A stretch of DNA of 64,000 nt, from the NCBI RefSeq assembly GCF_003573695.1, contig NW_020636596.1, forward strand, positions 62,001 through 126,000, read 5' to 3'. The translations under genes and the position numbers were made by a program. The notes below the pieces were generated by a model. The model searched no databases. It was not told the DNA's origin and worked only from the letters and a program-made list of their open reading frames with translations. Below are positions 1 through 10,404 of this stretch, piece after piece. The DNA comes from Papaver somniferum. Its lineage: Eukaryota; Streptophyta; Magnoliopsida; Ranunculales; Papaveraceae. Position 1 is the stretch's first letter. Each line of letters begins with the position of its first letter.

Positions 1-527
1 AAGGCTTGAAGCTCATGCTTTTCCTTGGAAATCTCGAGATCAATGTGCTTGAACGTTACTTTTTTCTTACTGACCGAAACGCTGCGTATCAATGGGGCAG
101 CCTCATCCTCCTCGGCTGGGCCGGATGAACCAACGAAAGCCTCGGAAGCCTTTCTCTTCAAAGAAGGATTCTTTGAAGACTCAACCCTCGGAACACTACC
201 TTTGGTATTCTTCCCTCTAAATGAACTTATAGGAGGGGGCGGCAGACGCTCGGGCTCTACAGAACGTAAGGGAGGAACATCAAAACAGACAGCACGGGTC
301 GGTGACTGCGTACTCCTAATACCATCCCGCGGACGAGACACCGCGCGATCAACAACTCTTCGAGACCCAGAAGGATTGGTCGAAGGAACCTCTTCCCTAG
401 AAGATGAGGCCTTCGCCCCAGAAGAAACTCGACTTCTACGAACATCATCTTGAGACTCTCTACGCGGAGGAGATCTCGATAGACCAGAACCAGGATTCTG
501 ATAAGGAAGCCGCGGACGGTCAGACAT
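1..527 (-). CDS. Partial ORF antisense to a Ty3/gypsy 3' LTR
   Basis: An uninterrupted frame of about 175 codons starts at an ATG at 527 and runs leftward off the window. The product is hydrophilic and rich in Ser, Arg and Pro, with a very basic N-terminal half (MSDRPRLPYQ...), so it looks disordered. I recognise no catalytic domain. It points away from, and is antisense to, the LTR at about 1308-2069, whose TATA box reads rightward. Plant Tat-lineage gypsy elements (Retand, Ogre relatives) are known to carry antisense ORFs between pol and the 3' LTR, and the layout fits that. The alternative is the gag N-terminus of a separate minus-strand element. Codon third positions are more GC-rich than the surrounding DNA. 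The frame is certain; the family assignment is inferred. Confidence 0.55.
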   Translation of the reverse strand, partial: MSDRPRLPYQNPGSGLSRSPPRRESQDDVRRSRVSSGAKASSSREEVPSTNPSGSRRVVDRAVSRPRDGIRSTQSPTRAVCFDVPPLRSVEPERLPPPPISSFRGKNTKGSVPRVESSKNPSLKRKASEAFVGSSGPAEEDEAAPLIRSVSVSKKKVTFKHIDLEISKEKHELQA

Positions 528-902
528 GGCTGCGAAAAGATTAAGCATAAACAAGTCAAAAAAAAACTCAAGGACATTACCAACGATCAAAAAACCACAT
601 AAATAGAAATCCACACACGATAACACAGAAACCCTAAAATTAGCATACATGATCAAAATTCCATAAAATCCCTACCCTAACAATGGCCTCCTTGATTTAA
701 GACGAAGAACAGGGGCAAACTAGCATGCAAGCATTGAAAGAACTTCTTCATCACAAACAAGGAACAACAGTAGCAGAAAATTTACAAATCAACATAGCGT
801 AAAACCATGGAAACAAAGAAAAGAAAAACTTACCAGCAAAAACAGCAGCAGAAAGAACAAATCAGAAATAAAGAGGAGGCAAGTGTGATTAATGCTCAAT
901 GG

Positions 903-1066
903 AAAGAATTTAAGGGCTGAAGAATGAAGACTGACAGAGAAGTTAAGGGCTGAAGAATGAAGACTGACAGAGAATTTAAGGGCTGGAGAATGAAGACTGC
1001 CAGAGAATTTAAGGGCTGAAGAATGAAGACTGACAGAGAATTTAAAGGCTGAAGAACGAAGAATTA
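903..1066. repeat. 33-bp minisatellite, about 5 copies
   Basis: About five head-to-tail copies of a 33-bp unit containing 'gggctgaagaatgaagact'. The units differ by a few substitutions and the last is degenerate. It lies between the antisense ORF and the LTR, where Tat-lineage gypsy elements often carry tandem repeats. Because 33 is a multiple of three, the minus strand stays open with an 11-residue period, but I see no sign that it is coding. Confidence 0.9.
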
Positions 1067-1307
1067 AAATTGAGAGAATGTTTAGGAAGAATGAAATTAA
1101 TTTTAGTTTTATCCTTAATATACCCGAAAGAAAGAGAGAAATTAATGGAGGAATGGGAAACGTGCCCGTTACATGAGCAGTTAATGCACAAATAAAAGAC
1201 GTGCCCAAGTATCTAGGAAAAGTTATTAGGAGAGATAGAAGAATGTGCAACGACTGTTTTCTTCAGTGCACCCATTAAACATTCAATCCAGAAGAAAAGG
1301 GGCAAAT

Positions 1308-2069
1308 TGTGTATACATATATCTCACCATCAGACACGTGTATAAATACGTGGAAAGCAGGCAGGCCAAGACATCAAAATACGATGTACTACGGAACACC
1401 AAATAAACCCCAAGGAGTTACTTTATCTCATCCCAAAAGAAGCTAAGATCAACGGTGGAGAGAAAGTTAGCTGACACGGACGTGACAGGGGCAGAAGACA
1501 CTTGTCTGACACGAGCAGGCATCTCAACCACCCTCATTAAACACTCTGAGCAGTATACGTGTCGATCAATCCGTGGGACGAGCGAGGATGCCTCTGCGTG
1601 ATCAAGTGGCAAACGCAGATATCTGCGTGATGGACACAAGACACTAGAAGATAAGGTTCCAACGGCCTTCAGAGATGGGTCCCACACTCTAACCCTATAA
1701 ATACCCCTTCTCCACCAAGAGGAAAGGGGGATCGGAGAAAGAGAGGAAGGAAAGGAGAGAGAAAGATTACGAGTGTAAGTTAATCCTTTAGAAGGGAAAA
1801 TACATGTAAACCCAAAAGTCATTCGACTACTCTTGTAACCGTGAAGAACATAGTGAAACAACAAACCCCGTGGACGTAGGCCTTAGTGTTGAACCACGTA
1901 AACCTCGGTCTTGTTTACATTTCAGCACTTTATATCTGTCTAACCCCGTGGATCTTTACTTGTATGTTTTGTTTTCTGTGTTTATCTATATCCCGTGCGC
2001 AAACACCCTGCATGGAGTCGTTGGATGAGGCTGTGATAAACCCGAAGGTTTTGAGCCAAAGAATCAACA
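1308..2069 (+). mobile_element. Ty3/gypsy 3' LTR (probable Tat lineage)
   Basis: A purine-rich tract (gaagaaaaggggcaaat, 1291-1307) precedes a TG start at 1308, as a polypurine tract precedes a 3' LTR. Inside are a TATA box (ctataaatacccc, about 1695) and the motif 'ccccgtggacgtagg' (1867), which is common in the R/U5 region of plant gypsy LTRs. The end is set at a CA near 2069, and this boundary is uncertain by tens of bases. The internal region would lie to the left, mostly outside the window, so the second LTR and the target-site duplication cannot be checked. Confidence 0.6.
1695..1703 (+). promoter_or_regulatory. TATA box of the gypsy LTR
   Basis: The sequence 'ctataaata' lies in a GC-richer stretch inside the LTR and is followed by a pyrimidine/purine-rich leader. 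It is the obvious U3 core promoter and sets the LTR polarity as rightward. Confidence 0.55.
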
Positions 2070-4170
2070 CTAAGATATCATCATCACAAATTATTCTATA
2101 TTATGATGATAGGTGGTGAGCATTCTGATGCCTTCGTGATCAATGTGTTCACATATATGGCTAGGTTATGGTTAGCTTTGTCTCCGCAGCGAAAGTAATC
2201 TCAGCATGTTTTGACAGTCAGGTCAAATTAGCCACATACTCCCCCACGGTGGATTGAAATTCTAGATGAAAGGTGGTCCCTATATTAAAATTAGTTAGCC
2301 TCGTCCTCTCAGCTTCTCAAGTAGCACTTCACAGCTTGAGGCTTCACCTCATATTTCCCATTTATTAGACCCACAAATTCACTCATACAATTGCAACGAT
2401 AATATGGAGGGCGGAATGTGTGCCCAACAACGATAATTCACAAAGTTATGCATTGTATGCCAAGTTTATCTGTTAGTGCAGTCAACACATGCAAAGGATA
2501 AAAGGATAATGTTAAAAGGAAGGGAATATTATTAATTGACACTCTTGATAATTAATAATCATTAAGCATTCTAGGCTGTTGTTGTAGACATGGCCGTAGG
2601 CTTCTTATATGGAGCCTTCACAAAAATACCAAAACACCACCGCTTAATTGGGGGCCATGGAAAATAATCGGCCCCCCTTAGCTACAGGACAAAAGAAGGT
2701 CATGAAATAGTAATTGGGGGTTATCCCTTATCTCAGCTTTTACAAAATGGCTAAACTACCCAAATCATTAGTGTTAATTAAGTGTTGATTAGCTGTTAAT
2801 TAATTTGGGTGGATTAAAATCAGACTTTGGGATCAAATTTTGATAAAAGAAAAATTGTGTTTTTGTGTTGTGGAGAAGAAAGAGGTGAGTTTTGAGGAAA
2901 AACTCAGGATTATTTGAAATGAGTGATTCTAGGGGAGAAAGTGATGTTGGTGAAGGTTTAAACTATATTTTGTTTTTTGTCTGTGACATGTTGTAACCCT
3001 GCCTGCAGCTTTTAGTTCCCAACTTGGGTGTTTCTACTGTTGGTATTTACTGCTTTATTACTTGCCGGTTTGTGTGTGAGTGTGTGAGTTGTGAATGCAA
3101 TATCAAGTTGTCTTTTACAGACCACTTAAGATTGAGGGAGGGTAATAACATAGAGTGTGTGAGTTGTGAATGTGCTGTGTGTGTGCAGTATGTACGTGTG
3201 ACATTAATGTTGAGAAGAGAGAATCGAGTCTGGGTATATATTCTCAAGTTTGTCCCGTAATTCAATCTATCTTTCTTATTAATCAAATATGATTATAAAT
3301 CGTCTCCAATACAATATAGTCATTCGATTTATCGGATGCTATCAATGAAGACCTTTAGATGTTGGTATCAATAATCCGAATTCTATGATGTTTAACATTG
3401 TATTTTTATTCAACGTCTATGACAAAAACTAAACAAAATTCAACTCGCTAGTCCCAGATAAAAGAACTCTAAATGTTGATTCATGAACGATATTTTTTCT
3501 CTCTATATATCATTAAATAAAATTGATGCCTACGTTTTGTCACTCAATGACTTCCCCACTCCTTGAGAGTCAATGATTCTGGACAAATAACATCAAAAAC
3601 AACCTAAACACAACCGTCTCATACTAAAATAGGACCCGCCACTCAATAGCTAGCAGTGGGTACCATTTCAATGGGAGAGAGATTGCTTTTAGGTTGTTTG
3701 TTTAGAGTTTTTATCTTAGAGTGACATGTGCTATTAATTACTTGTCCATGTATGATGATATAATAATGGTAAATTTCTTGGTATATACTGGAAAAAGATA
3801 TTTTCCCTAGTAAATCATTTTTGGGTCTGTAAAGTTAAAGTTATCATTTAATGAAAAAGAAAGAAATTTAATTCAGTAGTTGGAACTTGGAAGTTTCCTC
3901 GTTTTTCACCTCTTAGTTTCCTTTCTTTCTTTGCACGTCCCCACTTCGAAAAGATAAAGGATTTTCATTTTAGAGGCAACTGTGTAGTTGAAGCTAAAGT
4001 TTCACTTCCACGTGTTCAGAAAGCCTTGCATTATACCCACGTGTATGACCAGGTCAAGCTGCAGTTTGTCTTTTACTTTGATGGGTCAACGTTATTATAC
4101 AATGTTGGGACCACCTAGGGATCTCATCCACTCTCCAGTTCCACAATACTAGTACAAGTCAGTTCATCCA
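2070..4170. other. Intergenic, no gene recognised
   Basis: AT-rich sequence without a convincing exon. A GT-rich stretch at 3070-3195 repeats 'gagtgtgtgagttgtgaatg'. Two G-box cores (CACGTG) lie near 4011 and 4039, in front of the exon-like sequence at 4254. Most of the rest is probably old repeat sequence. Confidence 0.5.
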
Positions 4171-4253
4171 AGTGTTCAAAATCAACGACCCGGATATTCT
4201 AAAAATTTCCCCGCTTAAAGCTCGCAAAGATCTCAAAGGACAACTAGGATCCA

Positions 4254-4385
4254 ATGGCTACTGTACTACGCAGTGGACTTTGTTTTGCTACTTTTTGCGT
4301 GCAAAACACAGATATCTTCCGAACATCAGTATTAAAAAAGAGGTTTGCCATGTCATATGGGTGTACCTGCTTATCAATGATTAGG
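4254..4385 (+). CDS. Possible orphan first exon
   Basis: A frame starting MATVLRSGLCFATF follows a leader-like stretch with two G-boxes about 220-240 bp upstream. The start is basic, hydroxylated and acidic-poor, which resembles a plastid transit peptide. A possible splice donor (taggttggt) lies near 4383. No downstream exon is found before the LINE insertion at 4596, nor in the 400 bp after it. I do not recognise the gene. It may be the severed 5' end of one, or chance. Confidence 0.2.
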
Positions 4386-4579
4386 TTGGTGGATGTACTC
4401 CCGATTTTTGTGGGATGGACGTACTCCCGGACTGCTGTCTCCCATGAAAGCTAAAATTTTAATACACGTAGGTCCCCATACCCCAGTTTTGGACTCTTGG
4501 TGAACATTTGTGGATATCTTGATCCGTGTAGTCCTGGGTTAAGAGCGCAGCGACTTGGAACCTTTTCGTGTGAGTTACA

Positions 4580-4595
4580 TGCTGGGGTTACAGAT
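4580..4595. repeat. LINE target-site duplication, left copy
   Basis: The 16-bp 'tgctggggttacagat' is repeated exactly at 6347-6362. The pair defines the ends of the LINE insertion between them. Confidence 0.92.
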
Positions 4596-6346
4596 TTTTT
4601 ATTTTTTTTGAAAGTGGTAACCGATTCATTAAACTCAGGAAAGGTTTACAATTCTTGGGAATTTTGTTCCCCTAACATCTGCTTGTACAATGTTTAAAAG
4701 AAAAGTTGGGCATACATGCTGCCAAATTTGTGTTGTATGGCAGGTTGGGTGTTGTGCCTGGTGTCTTACTGCTTCATTTGCGAGTTCGTCAGCTGTTTGG
4801 TTTGTTTCCTTGTAGGCATGGTCGATCTCTTTCTGCGGGATTTGCTGCATGAGGCTTTTGATTTCTGTTTGCATTCCTTGGATGTACCATGGTTGATCTT
4901 GTGCCTGCTGTTTTTGTAGTTGGATTATTGCCTTTCCATTTCAAATCTGACCTTGGTCCATAGTTGTTGTACTGCGATTTTTGTTGCTAAAAGTAGACCC
5001 CATGTTTCCGCCGTTGTTGAGTTTGTAATACCTACTGGTGCTGACATTGCCTTAGAATCTCTCCTTTGTCGTTCCTGCATATTATTCCTGCTCCTGCCGG
5101 TCCTGGACTTCCTTTAGTTGCTCCATCTGTATTGATTTTAATCCAGTTGTGTGTTGGCGGCTCCCATCCTACCATGATAGTTGTTGTTTCACGATTTGCT
5201 GCTTGTTGGATTCCTTGTGGTAGATCTGGTAGTACCGGTAATGTATGTGATTGCGCCCATGCGTATTTTTTTGCCGTTGTGTTGATGAGTTGAGTTATTT
5301 GAATCGGTGTTTGGGTGTGCCTTTGATAGACTACGTGATTTTTAGCTACCATAGGTGCCACATTGTAAAGCCGTAGATGGTCTTTGTTGAATGTGAGATG
5401 TTGTCTCCTAGTGTTGTTTTGATTGAATTGGGTTTTTGGTTTCTCGGGTTATTTGTTTGGTTTGATGGGGTTGGGATGTTGGCCTGATGAATCTGGTCTG
5501 TGATGATGTGCCACACTTGTGAAGCCACAGCGCATTGGAAGAGAATATGTGATGCCGTTTCTAGTGCGCTGTTGCATTGTGGGAAAGTGCTGGTATGGGT
5601 GATGTGCCTATGTTCTAGGGTATTGAAGGTTGGAAGTCCTTGAAGGATAGCTTTCCATATGAAAAGCCTGATTTTTGGTGGGCAATTAAGATTCCAAATG
5701 GTATTGAAAACTTTTGGGGGAATAGTGGGGTGTGGTATTGAGTAAGATGGTGCCGAATTTGTGGGTATTGGGATTTGGTTGTGGTGGGGTATTTGGTTTG
5801 ATAGGGTGTTTTGGATGTTGTTGGGTTTGGCTTGCTGTTGTGTGATGAGAAGGTTGTATCCTGATTTGCAGGTATATTCTCCATTTTTTGAGTGTGGCCA
5901 AATGATGGTACCAACTGGATATTTTGGTAAGTGAATGTTGCTGATGTGTTGGACTGTGTTGGTGTGGAACATGTTGTGTAGTAGTTCTAAGGTTCCAAGT
6001 ATTTGTTTCATTGTCTATGAGAGCTGATACTTGGATTTTGGGTGGGGTGGGTGTATGAGATGGTTGGATTGGTGCGTTATCCAGTTTTGTAAGATTGATG
6101 TATGTTGGCCATTCTCAATTCTTGAGAAACTGTGTTCCTGCAAAAAAGAAGCTTGGTTAGTTAAACTTTTTCACAGCGGGCTTGTCGATGCCTTTGGTTT
6201 TTGTATGGGCCCTGAGAGAAGCTTGTGTCCATTTAGATACTTGTCTCTGCTCATGGTGGCCCATATTGATTCCTCATCTGCCTGAACTTGCCAAACTTTC
6301 TTCATCAGTAAAGCCTGGTTGCGTTGCTTGCTCGGTCTGATGCCCG
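4596..6346 (-). mobile_element. 5'-truncated LINE insertion, 1.75 kb
   Basis: The insertion is bounded by a perfect 16-bp target-site duplication and has an A-rich 3' tail on the minus strand (complement of 4596-4610). It holds only the 3' part of ORF2: a zf-RVT-type region, then RNase H. 5' truncation with a long duplication is the standard outcome of target-primed reverse transcription. The perfect duplication argues for a fairly recent insertion, although the reading frame is already broken. Confidence 0.93.
5032..6011 (-). pseudogene. LINE ORF2 C-terminal fragment (zf-RVT and RNase H)
   Basis: The first frame (6011 to 5346) carries the zf-RVT-like region that follows plant LINE reverse transcriptases: the YTCKSGYNLL stretch, then CPPKIRLFIWKAILQGLPT and a SHILFQCAVASQVW segment. 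A second frame (5361 to 5032) continues into RNase H with WIKINTDGATKGSPGPAGAG, which holds the first catalytic Asp, and then stops. The two frames overlap by 16 bp out of phase, so at least one frameshift separates them. Reverse transcriptase and endonuclease are absent. The fragment cannot encode an active protein. Confidence 0.88.
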
Positions 6347-6362
6347 TGCTGGGGTTACAGAT
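6347..6362. repeat. LINE target-site duplication, right copy
   Basis: Exact match to 4580-4595, adjoining the truncated 5' end of the LINE. Confidence 0.92.
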
Positions 6363-6879
6363 GATTGTTGGGGCTTGATCTCTTTAATTTATTGGAAATT
6401 ATAACACTATGTTGAAAAGCAAGGAAATCAGCAAAGTTCAACAAACCCAAAACCAAAAGGAAGAATAAGGTGATCAACCAACTCAAAAACCCCTACACTA
6501 AGTATGGTCCGGAGGGGCCAATTTTTGCCTCATCCAATACAAGATGGATTTCACATTTGACATCCACATTCAATCCAACATCAAATGGATGGACGGATTG
6601 GATGAGAATGAATCAATGGATTTCTTTTATAATTAGAACCTTGCATAACGAAACAAAAATGACTTGATTAGTGATTAGTGACTGATCAAGAAAACTCAAG
6701 GGCTTGGATTTACCTCTCAAACTCAAGCCCTTATGAAGATAGTGGGGCTATTAAAAATACTTACATTCACCTTTTTTTTTCATAAGTATCCATAATATAA
6801 TGGGTGCGAAAGTCCAACTGGTTGTTAAGACTGCACGCACCCATACCCAATCCATAATAAGTTGGATATAATACCTGAT
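6363..6879. other. Noncoding, with a small hairpin
   Basis: No gene seen. At about 6788-6868 an imperfect inverted repeat has 'tccataatataatgggtgcg' facing 'cgcacccatacccaatcc', with a core of about 30 bp. It may be a MITE remnant next to the 3' edge of the NUP93 relic. Confidence 0.4.
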
Positions 6880-6889
6880 GAATACTAGA

Positions 6890-9800
6890 AGAAATAAAGC
6901 TCAACTGGAAAGGCTCATTCTCTTGCGTCATTTAGTATCCTAACAACCTCAGCATATATAGAAGCCTTCATTCCGAGGGTAGGCTTATTATTTGCTGAAG
7001 GTACGAGCATGCCTGGTACCAGTAAAAACCCCTGGACTAGAAGTAATGGAAGCCATTTCACCAGGACGATTAATCACTGTGCCTACACTACCGCTTGCTC
7101 TGGGAAGTGTAGAAAGCCGACTCAAGCCTTGAAGAAAATCCCACTTTTCCTTTTGCCAGTCCTGTTGAACATCAAATCCGCATATTAAGCTTGATAATAT
7201 AATGGAGGAGGATAAAAGAAATTTACCCTGATATATTCTGAAATCTGAAACTAAAATTTATTTCTTGCTCGGGGATATCATATAGTTGGTTTCTCTACTC
7301 TCTAAAGGTCAGTCGTTCAAAGTGTTTAGGCACTTTACTAACAAAGAGAACACAGCAAAAGAACGACTATGGCTAACTGTGAACATATGTATAGACCCAT
7401 GAACTCCTAAAAAATCCTCTCTTTCTCTCCAACATGGGAAATTAATTTAGTGACCAAAGGAATTTATGATTTAGATTCAACTGTAGGCTCCGTTCTCTTT
7501 AACAGTCAGACACTAAAACTGTATGAGCATATGGAAAACTTCAAGAAAATAAGAAGAAAGCAAAGGACAAAAAATTATAGCCCATGCACAATTAAAACCA
7601 CCCAAATGAAATAGCTTGATAATGTATCGATGCAACCAAGGTACAGTAAACATTGGAGCATACAAACCTCCAAAACTTGCACCATGTAATCATTAAAGCT
7701 TCTAACGTTATCCTTCTGAGCCTCCTGAATAGCTGTGAGCATGGTCATTTCATGAACCTGATATGCAAATCACATACAAAAACAACACGTTGTCAAGGAA
7801 GGTAGGGAGAGTATTTTCTACGGACAAAGATGCATGGGTATAGCATAACTCCAGAAGAATGTGCTAACTAATTTGAGATTATAGGAGCATGACAGAAAAT
7901 AATTTAACTTACACTATTAAGTTCAATAACTAGCAAGCAAGGAACACAAGTTCAAATTGGAACACTTTATTAGTGCTTCTTTTTCTGTTACATACAACCA
8001 GTTCCCAATATCTGTAATTAAGGTTGTCTGTGGTATTCGTAATCGTTCATATATCCAAAGCTTCTAGACATTTATGAGATTCGGGCATATGACCAAGTAA
8101 TTGTAAGTAGGCACACTAATAAGGAGGCATGAATGTTGTGAATAGTTGTCACCCAAGCAGATTTACTTTTCCAGCCTTTATTGAAGGCTCACTTCGAATT
8201 ACCGAGATCTAATTGATCTCCACCTAAAATCCACAGAACTAAGTTGTTCCCTCGTCACATGTTCTCTGCTAGACATTTATGAGATTCGGGCATATGACCA
8301 AGTAATTGTAAGTGGGCACACTAATAAGGAGGCATGAAAGCTGTGAATAGTTGTCGCCCAAGCAGAGTTACTTTTCCAGCCTTTATTGAAGGCTTACTTC
8401 GAATTACCGAGATCTAATTGATTTTCACCTAAAATCCACAGAACTAAGTTGTTCCCTTGTCACATGTTCTCTGCTAGTGCTCGCACTACAAAAAATGGGG
8501 GGTTAGCTGATACCCCTATATTTCCCACAAACCATACTCACAAAGATGCACATAAGATTCTAGACTACCACATGGGAAATGTCTAAATGGTTCCATTTTA
8601 ATTGTAAAACAATTCAATTTTAGAAAAACACTTAGCAGGATTGACAGCAAAATACAACAGTGAGAACTTCAGTTAAAACTTGTAATGCGATCTAAAAATT
8701 GCATGTGCTTGAGTTTGAAACAAAAAAAAACTGAACAGTTCCAGGAAGCGATAGGAAATTTATTGACTAAAATGATGGGCACTGTACATTAAGCATTAAG
8801 TGGCACAAAAACTACCTGCTGCAAATACTCTTCGACACTTGTTGCCTCAGCGGGGAAGACATCCTCAAATTTTGTCTTCAAAAATACAAAAAGATAATTA
8901 GAGTGAGAAACATAATAAGAGTAAAGGAAAGATATATAACTGCCAATAGGTCTATCAACCATCCTCCCCTTACAAAAACAATAATGCATTGAAAAGTCAA
9001 AGGATAGGACACCAGTAAAAGCAGCAGTAATTTACATTCTGTTGGTGGAGGTAAAGATTGTTGAACGAGAAGATGGCATTTTCAGGGACCTATAGCACTA
9101 CAAAGACTCATTTTACCTCAAGAGTCTTGTCAAACATCTAAAAATTATACTCGTTGTCCATCCACACATTCTAAATCATTCAGAAACTATAATATTCCGT
9201 ACAGTTTCTCCTCGCATTACAGAAGCAAGCAAAGTTCAAAATCTCGTATTGTTAAGTATAAACAGTAAAAGTGGTTGCATAAGAGAGAAACTATGTTTGC
9301 TTTCAGAATTTCAGTTGTGAAATTCTGCTTCCATCGAAAGAACTCTTCTTGGTGAAATCATGTTTCTAACATTTGCTCATCTGCTGCTCAAAGGATCTTC
9401 AATATTCAAAGTATAATTTTCTGTCAAGAGAGTGATAGAAAGAAAAGGCAGAGGGAGAGGGTAAAGTCCTTTCCTGACTAACTAGGAACTGGACATGGTC
9501 AATCAAATCGAGCCAATTTGAATTGGAATTTCCAGGTAATGACCTAGCTACCAGTTATAACACATTAATGCAGAAATTTAATGTTCTAGGATACACATTT
9601 CTAACCCTAAAGCGACAATCAAAATCCAGCAAAAGAAAATGGAGGATTACTAAACTCGTAAAAAAGCAAAATCCAAAGACCAGTTTCAAATGTCACCTTT
9701 AACTCAAAAGACTTGAGATCGCGTGCAAGTTGTTCGGCGCGCTAACAGCCTGTTTAACACAATTTACAACTTAACTCAGTTCTCCAAATAAGAATCAGCC

Positions 9801-10095
9801 CGGAATAGAAAAAAATCCAAGAAAATTAAAAAGAAACCTGGTGGCAGATTCTGCAGGAACTTCAGTTGGTACATTTAAGCTTCTTTGATAACGTTTCTAA
9901 TAGATCTAAGTTTCTCTGCAGGTATAAAACAACTTTAGTGTTAGGGTTTTAAAAAAAAAATCTTATAAATCGTAGAAATTAATGACTGAAAAAGAAAAAA
10001 CCTGTAAGGCAAGGCAGGGAACTGGGCAGATGGTTCGAGAAGTTTCGCAGAAGAATGAAGAAGATCAGTCCACTCGCCGTGTTTCTGTCTATAGT
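6890..10095 (-). pseudogene. NUP93: NUP93 (nuclear pore) N-terminal pseudogene
   Basis: Six exons in the NUP93 order are recognisable on the minus strand. They are 10095-10002 (TDLLHSSAKLLE), 9915-9838 (RNLDLLETLSKKLK), 9749-9697 (AEQLARDLKSFELK), 8875-8816 (TKFEDVFPAEATSVEEYLQQ), 7757-7668 (VHEMTMLTAIQEAQKDNVRS...) and 7161 to about 6890 (DWQKEKWDFLQGLSRLSTLP, later KASIYAEVVRILNDARE). Most have GT/AG borders. In plants NUP93 is a scaffold nucleoporin of roughly 850 residues; only the first quarter or so is present. Lesions: a frameshift plus TGA in exon 2; an apparent 14-nt deletion in exon 3; a frameshift in exon 6 after FTGT; and TGA replacing an Arg codon after DARE. Exon 1 is cut at 10,095 by a copia LTR. 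Family identity rests on recalled Arabidopsis NUP93 motifs; the lesions are read directly. Confidence 0.88.
8064..8473. repeat. 205-bp tandem duplication in a NUP93 intron
   Basis: Two head-to-tail copies (8064-8268 and 8269-8473), each beginning 'ctagacatttatgagattc' and ending 'gttctctg'. They differ at roughly ten positions. The duplication lies between the exons at 7668-7757 and 8816-8875. Confidence 0.93.
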
Positions 10096-10184
10096 TGTTG
10101 GAAAACGATTAATAAAAAATAATTTTTTAAAATTTTAATAAAAAATTATAATTTATTGTTTTATTTTGTGAATGAAATTTTTTA

Positions 10185-10236
10185 GTCCCACATCGTGGAG
10201 TTTCCAATTTATAATAGTTTTAAGAAATTATATAAA
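10185..10236 (+). promoter_or_regulatory. snRNA-type promoter module 1 (USE plus TATA), 5' LTR
   Basis: GTCCCACATCG (10185-10195) is a perfect match to the plant snRNA upstream sequence element RTCCCACATCG. TATATAAA (10229-10236) follows after 33 bp. Plant Pol II snRNA genes place these elements about 33-34 bp apart, and Pol III ones about 10 bp closer. The sequence and spacing are direct observations; promoter activity is inferred. Confidence 0.65.
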
Positions 10237-10243
10237 CCTTTTA

Positions 10244-10294
10244 GTCCCACGTCGGAGAGTTTTCTTCTTAAGTTGTATTTGTCAATTATATAAA
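10244..10294 (+). promoter_or_regulatory. snRNA-type promoter module 2, 5' LTR
   Basis: GTCCCACGTCG (10244-10254, one mismatch to the USE) is followed after 32 bp by TATATAAA (10287-10294). It repeats module 1 about 59 bp downstream. The 3' LTR copy has a perfect USE at this place. Confidence 0.6.
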
Positions 10295-10327
10295 CAAATT
10301 CACTATTTTTGTAAAAAAATTATATTT

Positions 10328-10404
10328 AAAGTGACCCTCAAGGGAATTTTTTTTTTTAAAGTGACCCTCAAGGGAATTTTTAAAGTGACCCTCAAGGGAA
10401 TTTT
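10328..10404. repeat. Triplicated segment of about 23 bp in the 5' LTR
   Basis: Three copies of 'aaagtgaccctcaagggaat' separated by T runs (10328, 10358, 10382). The 3' LTR has a single diverged copy near 15488, so the expansion arose after insertion or during reverse transcription. Confidence 0.9.

Noticed and set aside
3060..3195. GT-rich repeat as a possible structured RNA
   Set aside because: It is only a loose GT-rich duplication; no stable paired structure or conserved motif was seen.
8486..8500. 'cactacaaaaaatgg' resembling a CACTA transposon terminus
   Set aside because: No matching inverted terminus or target duplication nearby, and the motif is short and A-rich.
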